From Rhodamnia argentea (Eukaryota; Streptophyta; Magnoliopsida; Myrtales; Myrtaceae), in assembly GCF_020921035.1 (NCBI RefSeq), contig NC_063150.1, positions 434,001-498,000 of the forward strand: DNA of 64,000 nt, written 5' to 3'. Made by a program: the position numbers and the translations under genes. Within the stretch, counting starts at the first letter, position 1; every line of letters starts with the position of its first letter. This document shows, piece by piece, positions 58,396 through 64,000 of this stretch. The notes below the pieces were generated by a model that was not told the origin of the DNA, ran no database searches, and was given only the letters and a program-made list of their open reading frames with translations.

Positions 58396-61300
58396 CTACA
58401 TTACTGAGTAGCCAGGACCACCGCCTCCTTCTGGGACAGTCCATTCAATGTTCTGTTTCGGGTCTTTGATATCACAAGCCTGCAAAACACATACAGCAGG
58501 CACCATGATTTTATTGGCAGACAGAGCATGAGAGAGTGCAGATTCTTGAGGAAAACCGGACTAGAAATAAAGCAAAGAAAGCTTGCACACCACTTGAATC
58601 CCAAATTAGATATAGACGCACAAGATTTTTGTCATGGTAAAGTTAAATGCACGTTGCAAGTATTGATGGGAGTTGGAGAACTATAGGAGACGCTGCACAT
58701 TAAAAGACCATCACACAAGAACGATGCATGCAAAATTGAATGCCAAAATGATCAAAAGATTTTCCTTTTGGCAAGGGGATTAGACAAAGGCACAATAGAA
58801 ATTACCATCATCACCATCTAGACTTTGCCTGAACTTAATAATTGATGAGAAAATTGTCCTAATTTCAGGAAGTAATGCCACAAAAGAAAAGAAAAGAAAA
58901 AGGTAAGGTTATGGATTTACAAAGACAGTAACAATCTTCTCTACACAATTTGGGCGAGGAAGAAACACACTACATGAATGCTAAAAGTAGATGAATCCAT
59001 GCAAGGTAACAAGTGTGCAAATGATATGTGAATTTTACCTTGCAGTGCAAGCAATTTTGAGCATTTATCTGCAATTTTAGCTCTCCCTTTGCATCTGGCA
59101 CGTATCTACGGAAGATAAATCATAGAGTATATAATAAGATGTTCTGCATCAATAAATCCTAAAATCACATGAATTTTATTTCGCATTACTCATATACACG
59201 TGCAGGGCAATATCGCGATTCTGGTCCAGCATACACTGTCAAATTCACTAACTCTGGGATTGTAGGGTCCCTCAATCGAAGATGAGCTGGCTGGTCGTGT
59301 TCATGATTTGTGTTGCTCCTACAAAGTGGAAGGATAAGAGTGAAGAAGCATAAGCATCCATGGCTAGTGATCCCATGTCAAAACAGAAGAAGAACAATGA
59401 TTCTACTGGGTGATATGTACCTTGCTTAGTAAATTGCAGCCATAATTTGCAAAGGAAAAGAAAGAATAAGCTAAAGTACTGTAAACCAAAAGAAAATGAC
59501 AAGGAGAATAACTGGAGTTGATATCTCATGTAAGAACCCCAAGAAGCAAAGTCGTTTCAGTTGCATTTCCATGTATGAAAATAGAGGAAATTAAAAACCA
59601 TGTGACACCCAACTATGCCACATGAACTGTCTTGATCTAGTTTCCCAATATTTCGTTTCTGACAGACTTAGAGGCTAAGTGCAGCAAAATGCACTCTGCA
59701 GGTCACAGAGTGGATAGCAACAATTTTTTCTTTTTCCAGAAGAGGCAATCCTCAAAAATCAATATGTCGAAAAGGACGAGTCCATTAGGGAACAGCATAT
59801 GTCATGTGTCCAGTGCATTGACTTATATGATCAGCCAATAGAAGGCAGGATAGAAAGAGGCAATAGTGAGGATCTCTCTTCCTTCCGCTGGTTTCCTCTG
59901 CTTAAACCATTATTTTCATCAACTTATTTACTTCAAGCATTTCATCTCTTAGAATTCTTCTGAGATGTGGGACTAAAACAATCTGGCACTATAATTGGTT
60001 TTGTCTCGTCTCGTCATTCAAAGTTGGAAGGATGTCATGCAACCTGTCCTTTTAGTGTACACCACAATATTTAAGAACAAATTGCCAGAGGAAAGCATGA
60101 TTTAATACCTGTGTAATGACATGGCCACATCAAAAGACAGAATGCCATCAGCCCGTGGGTATTCAATGGGAGTGTGTAACTTTGCCTCCTGCAAATGTTG
60201 AAGCAAAATGTATCAAATCCATAGTGAAGCAGAGGAGATTGATCCTTACTTTCTTGCATACTCAATAATTTCATTGTTTATAGTATGGGTGGCAAACAAA
60301 GTTGGCCAGTCAATAATGCCTTTCCTGCTCCAGTTATTTAACAATTTTTTGCAGGTTATCTATGGACAACAGTTTTTTGCTTGTGATACGGTCTCACTGT
60401 GTAGACATCTGTCCAATACATCAGTATATAAGATCTGCTTAGCATTATTGAACCAATTGTAGTGTGTCAAGAAATGTGAATTTTTGTACTATTCCAACAG
60501 AAGAATCTCTAGTCCTCGAAGAAGTGATAACAAGGGAAAGCAAAATATAACACGACAACAAGAAGCCATATCCCATTAGTTGGGGCTAGCTATATAACCA
60601 TTTCGGAAACATTTCACGGTTCAGAGATATGGTTTCTCATATTTGTCACCACATGATTAAGTTTGCATTGCTGGAAGCTAACATAAGGAAAGAAAAATAA
60701 TCTGAAGTTCATGACTAGACTTTATACAAAATATCACATTTTCGAGGATAACATTTCTCACATTTGTTGCCTCGTGATCAGGTTTGCCATGTTTGAGTGT
60801 GAAGGGCAACCTTCCTTTAAATAGATAGCTACAGAAATCAATCAATTCTGTCAAACAAACAGAGATAAGAGCTCCCATATGGGTAAACAAAAGTTCATGC
60901 AAATGAAAGATGTGTTCTTACTGCTCTAGACCACTGATTGCTAATCCAGGAAGAAGCCCATATTCAAATGCCTATAGAGGGGACAAAAGTATCCATTAGA
61001 TAGACGACCAATGTGCTATGAACTGAAGGGAAATCCAACATGTTTGAATCTAGTATCACATTTTTTATATAATGCTGGATTCTATCTCGGGGGTAGTGTT
61101 TATATTAAGCCCATCACGCCTAACTTACACCTCTGTTAGTAAAAGCATGTAAGTAATAGGTATGCCGAGCTGGGGCAAAGCTAAAACTATTTTCAGAATC
61201 ATACACTACAAGTTTGGCCTCACATAAAAAATAAAGAAAATTTTACCAATTATCGCCATATGACAAGAATATATCTGCCATTCATGCATGTCAATAACTT

Positions 61301-63753
61301 ACCCAATTGAATTAACAACTAAGATCATACAGTTTCTTCGGTTTCATTACTATTTGGTGAATCAACAGAGAAAGCACCTACTTAGTTAAACATATGCTGT
61401 GTATCATTAATGAATGAAGCACATAAATGAATCTAAAAGAATTTATACATGCCAGAAAAATTTAACTGATTAAGCATTTGGAGAACATTGTAAAGTAATG
61501 GTCTTTGAGAGAATGTGACAAATTGACTGTGTATCTACTCCAACATTAAAGGAACTAAAAACAAGCAATTTGCTTTTTTTTGGTAAGGAAAGGAAAAAAA
61601 AAAAAAAAAAACAAGCAATTTGTTGATAAAGCAATATAGTGTTATACCACAAACGTGTCACACAAAACAGCAGACTTAGCTTGTATCTCAATCTTCCGTA
61701 CAAAGAAAAAGAAATGTAGCTCAATCTCAATTTGTCAGACACTCCATCACTATGAATCTAAGTGGAAAAAGTTAAACAGTGAACAAAACATATTCTCTCT
61801 AGCTATCAGTGTATTGCATATCTGATCAATCAAGTATTTATGTCTACCTATGATGGAAGTCCATACACCTCTCTGGTTGGCATAGCACCATCCTGACCAT
61901 TACCGTGCATAAACTTGGTCAAAATTACCATTTCCAAGGTAGATACTACACTTTTCAACCAAAAAAAAGGTAGATACTACATGTTGACTAAAAAATAGGG
62001 AGATACTTCACAATCATTCTGCATAGCATGCCATTTTTATTTAGCCTATTAATCCCCCAACTAACAGCGTAGAACTAAAGAAGATATAGCATCTACAGCT
62101 GGAAGAGCTTTTCTTTTGTTTAAGGCTGTGATTGCCTAAGAAATGCTTAGTCATCTGCACTGAAGATCGCAAAATAGCAAGAGGAATCAAATCCATCACC
62201 AAAAGAAAAAAAAATGATAAGTAGAAAAGACAAGCTAACCGGTCGATAGTTGCGAGCTTTCTTCAGTTCCTCCCATATCCATGACTGCCTTAGAAAATCC
62301 CAATAAACCTCTATGCTTGATCCTTCACTAAGTACTGAAAATGCAGCCTCTGCAGCTAGCATCCCTGTGAAATCAAGTGTTTTGAGTTGCATTGGTATTA
62401 TTATTTTTATAAGATGGAAAATTCATTTCCTGAGCTTCCTGAATGCTCCTTTATACAGCAACAACATTGTGGACTTGAAGAATCCATATAGGTTAGCATC
62501 ATCATTGACGTCATATGGTCTAGGTCAATTAAAAATTTAAAAGAAAGAGTGACCAGCTCGCAGCAAACGTATAGGAGGACTAATTCAAGAGGGGCAATAG
62601 GATGTAGTGCAGACACATGCATTTATGTTCTCAATCGCCTTCTTGTGTTATGGTGTAGGATGCAGTGCCCCAATACACATACATTGACGAAATGCAACAT
62701 AAACAACCTGAGCTCTTGAATGTATCATGTAACCTTTGCATTTGATAGGAAATGTCAATCAATATTAACAATTCAATCATCTATTTATCAGTCACATGGT
62801 GCCAGAATGTCAAATGCATATGTAGATTAGAATAATTAGGTCAAATAGATGTAGTTCATCTGATACACTAGTTATACCTGATTTCATTGCGGTGTGTGTT
62901 CCCTTTATTTTTGGCACATTTAGAAAGCCAGCTGAACAACCTACAAGCGCTCCTCCAGGGAAAACTGGATATGGAATAGACTGAAATTTAACTGGCATCA
63001 TATTCACATTTGCATAACATGCTATGGTTAAAGTAAAAGTGTGTGACATATAACTGGTGAAACAGCAATGAAAAGATAATGTCAAGCCTCCTTCCATCTC
63101 TCAAAACTTCATATCTGAAAGCTAGATACTGAGCAATGCTTAAGTTAATCCTGGAAAATTGTTTCTAGCTGAAATCATGACATGCACAAGGGGCAATTAC
63201 ATGAGAGGCATCTAAACTTAGGTAGACTGCACTTAAACCACCCATATCTTCAATTGGAACAATCAAAACCTGCATTTTCCATGAAAGTTCAATGGACCCC
63301 AGACTTTGAACTTCTTGGAATTCTTCATGCACCGTGGCTATTTACGACCACATAAAAAACCTTCCTTTGACTCGTACTACTGCAATGTTCAAACTATCTT
63401 CTCAATTTTCACCCTTCCAAGATCGAAACTTATATGAGCCTGAAAACAGTCCACGCATACATTTTATACTTGAAATCACTAATTAAATTCAGGTTTACTT
63501 TTCTGAAACTCATAAAACCTCAGGTTGTCACATGTGAATACTGCATTCAGTAACTACACTGTGATTTACCCTTGACACTTTGACTCAAACAACTCTGAAC
63601 ATATCAGATCAGATTCGCAAAATGCAACGGATTCCTTCTATTAATAAGAGGATGTCTCACCTGGAAACCACCTTCATTCAGCGTGCGAGCCCCATATTGG
63701 ATAACTGTCCCACCTTCTAGCAATGATTTGATGGCAGGATGTTGTTTGAATTT
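58396..63753 (-). CDS. ETFQO: Electron-transfer flavoprotein:ubiquinone oxidoreductase, C-terminal part (5' end outside the window)
   Basis: Nine exons on the minus strand, from the right: 63661-63753, 62878-62980, 62240-62364, 60922-60971, 60762-60828, 60109-60188, 59190-59318, 59039-59105, 58396-58479. They join in frame to 265 codons plus stop. Family marks: '[20 protein letters not shown]', '[20 protein letters not shown]', '[20 protein letters not shown]', '[18 protein letters not shown]', '[19 protein letters not shown]', 'YCPARVYE', and '[19 protein letters not shown]' ending '[13 protein letters not shown]'. The four cysteines of the [4Fe-4S] cluster are present: one in 'RYCPARV' and three in C-x2-C-x2-C. 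The enzyme sits on the inner mitochondrial membrane and passes electrons from ETF to ubiquinone during branched-chain amino-acid and fatty-acid breakdown. The FAD-binding N-terminus and targeting peptide lie beyond position 64000. Confidence 0.93.
60561..60600 (+). repeat. Possible Au-like SINE 3' end in an ETFQO intron
   Basis: 'ccatatcccattagttgggg' followed by 'ctagctatata' resembles the conserved 3' region of plant Au-type SINEs. No tRNA-like head (A and B boxes) was found nearby, so this would be a fragment. Confidence 0.3.
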
Positions 63754-63819
63754 CTATCAGAAGAAATTATCACAACTATATCAGATTAAAATTAGGTAAA
63801 TTTCTAGTAAGAGTAAAAT

Positions 63820-64000
63820 TTGAAATAAGGGCCTTCAGTAGGGTCGTTTTCTCAAAAAAGAGCCTGAAGTGGCCAACATAGTCTCAAATAAGGGCCCAAA
63901 CTCCCCAGCTGGCCATATCTTTAGCGGTCAGCTTCTTCCAGCAGCTGGAGCAGGCGCACTCTTGTCCAAAAAAAAAATTCTGGATAAAAAATGGAGGAGG
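63820..64000. repeat. Dispersed-repeat end in an ETFQO intron (runs off the window)
   Basis: 'aaataagggcc' occurs at about 63823 and 63890 in a GC-richer patch unlike the rest of the intron. It looks like one end of an inserted repeat whose other end is outside the window. Confidence 0.35.

Noticed and set aside
1-64000. tRNA, rRNA or other structured RNA genes
   Set aside because: No tRNA A and B boxes in proper spacing and no rRNA-like conserved stretches were noticed by eye. A covariance-model scan was not possible, so small RNAs could have been missed.

Overview
This window is plant nuclear DNA, most likely a woody eudicot. The evidence is intron-rich genes with GT/AG splicing, plant-only families (DUF936, SKIP16, a MUR3-type GT47), a chloroplast rpoC2 fragment inside AT-rich DNA, and many degenerate LTR elements and foldback MITEs. 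CT/GA microsatellites in gene leaders and MITEs carrying 'aggactaaattggcac...' arms suggest Myrtaceae (Eucalyptus-like). That is inference; no marker in the window proves it.

Layout. 1-5.3 kb: repeats, including a 520-bp Mutator-like foldback element with a perfect 9-bp target duplication. 5.3-8.4 kb (+): a ten-exon gene for a five-pass membrane protein. 9.1-14.6 kb (+): an eleven-exon ASCH-domain protein. 18.4-22.6 kb (+): a four-exon DUF936 protein. 23.6-27.5 kb (+): SKIP16, an F-box/SMI1-KNR4/ApaG protein in five exons. 28.8-34.5 kb: a non-autonomous LTR element on the minus strand, inserted in a GA microsatellite and itself interrupted by a 2,978-bp solo LTR with an ATAAT target duplication. 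35.1-35.9 kb: the rpoC2 (plastid) fragment. 36.6-36.9 and 40.1-40.7 kb: two more foldback MITEs, flanking an intronless GT47 glycosyltransferase gene at 37.9-39.3 kb (+). 40.7-47.1 kb: decayed Ty1/copia and gag-like sequence, a 31-bp minisatellite and a pair of 203-bp direct repeats. 48.2-57.0 kb (+): a tandem duplication of about 5 kb holding two group-I bZIP genes; the first copy has lost its last 30 codons to a nonsense change. 58.4 kb to the right edge (-): the last nine exons of mitochondrial electron-transfer flavoprotein:ubiquinone oxidoreductase (ETFQO), whose 5' part lies outside the window.

The genes are independent housekeeping and regulatory genes, not an operon or pathway cluster. 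All exon joins given here were read by hand from splice sites, reading phase and family resemblance. I found no convincing new multi-gene system. The observations most worth following are the diverging bZIP pair with its shared 115-nt exon-like block, the nested LTR structure with a 14-bp periodic TGACGTGGCA array, and coding-like sequence inside a SKIP16 intron.
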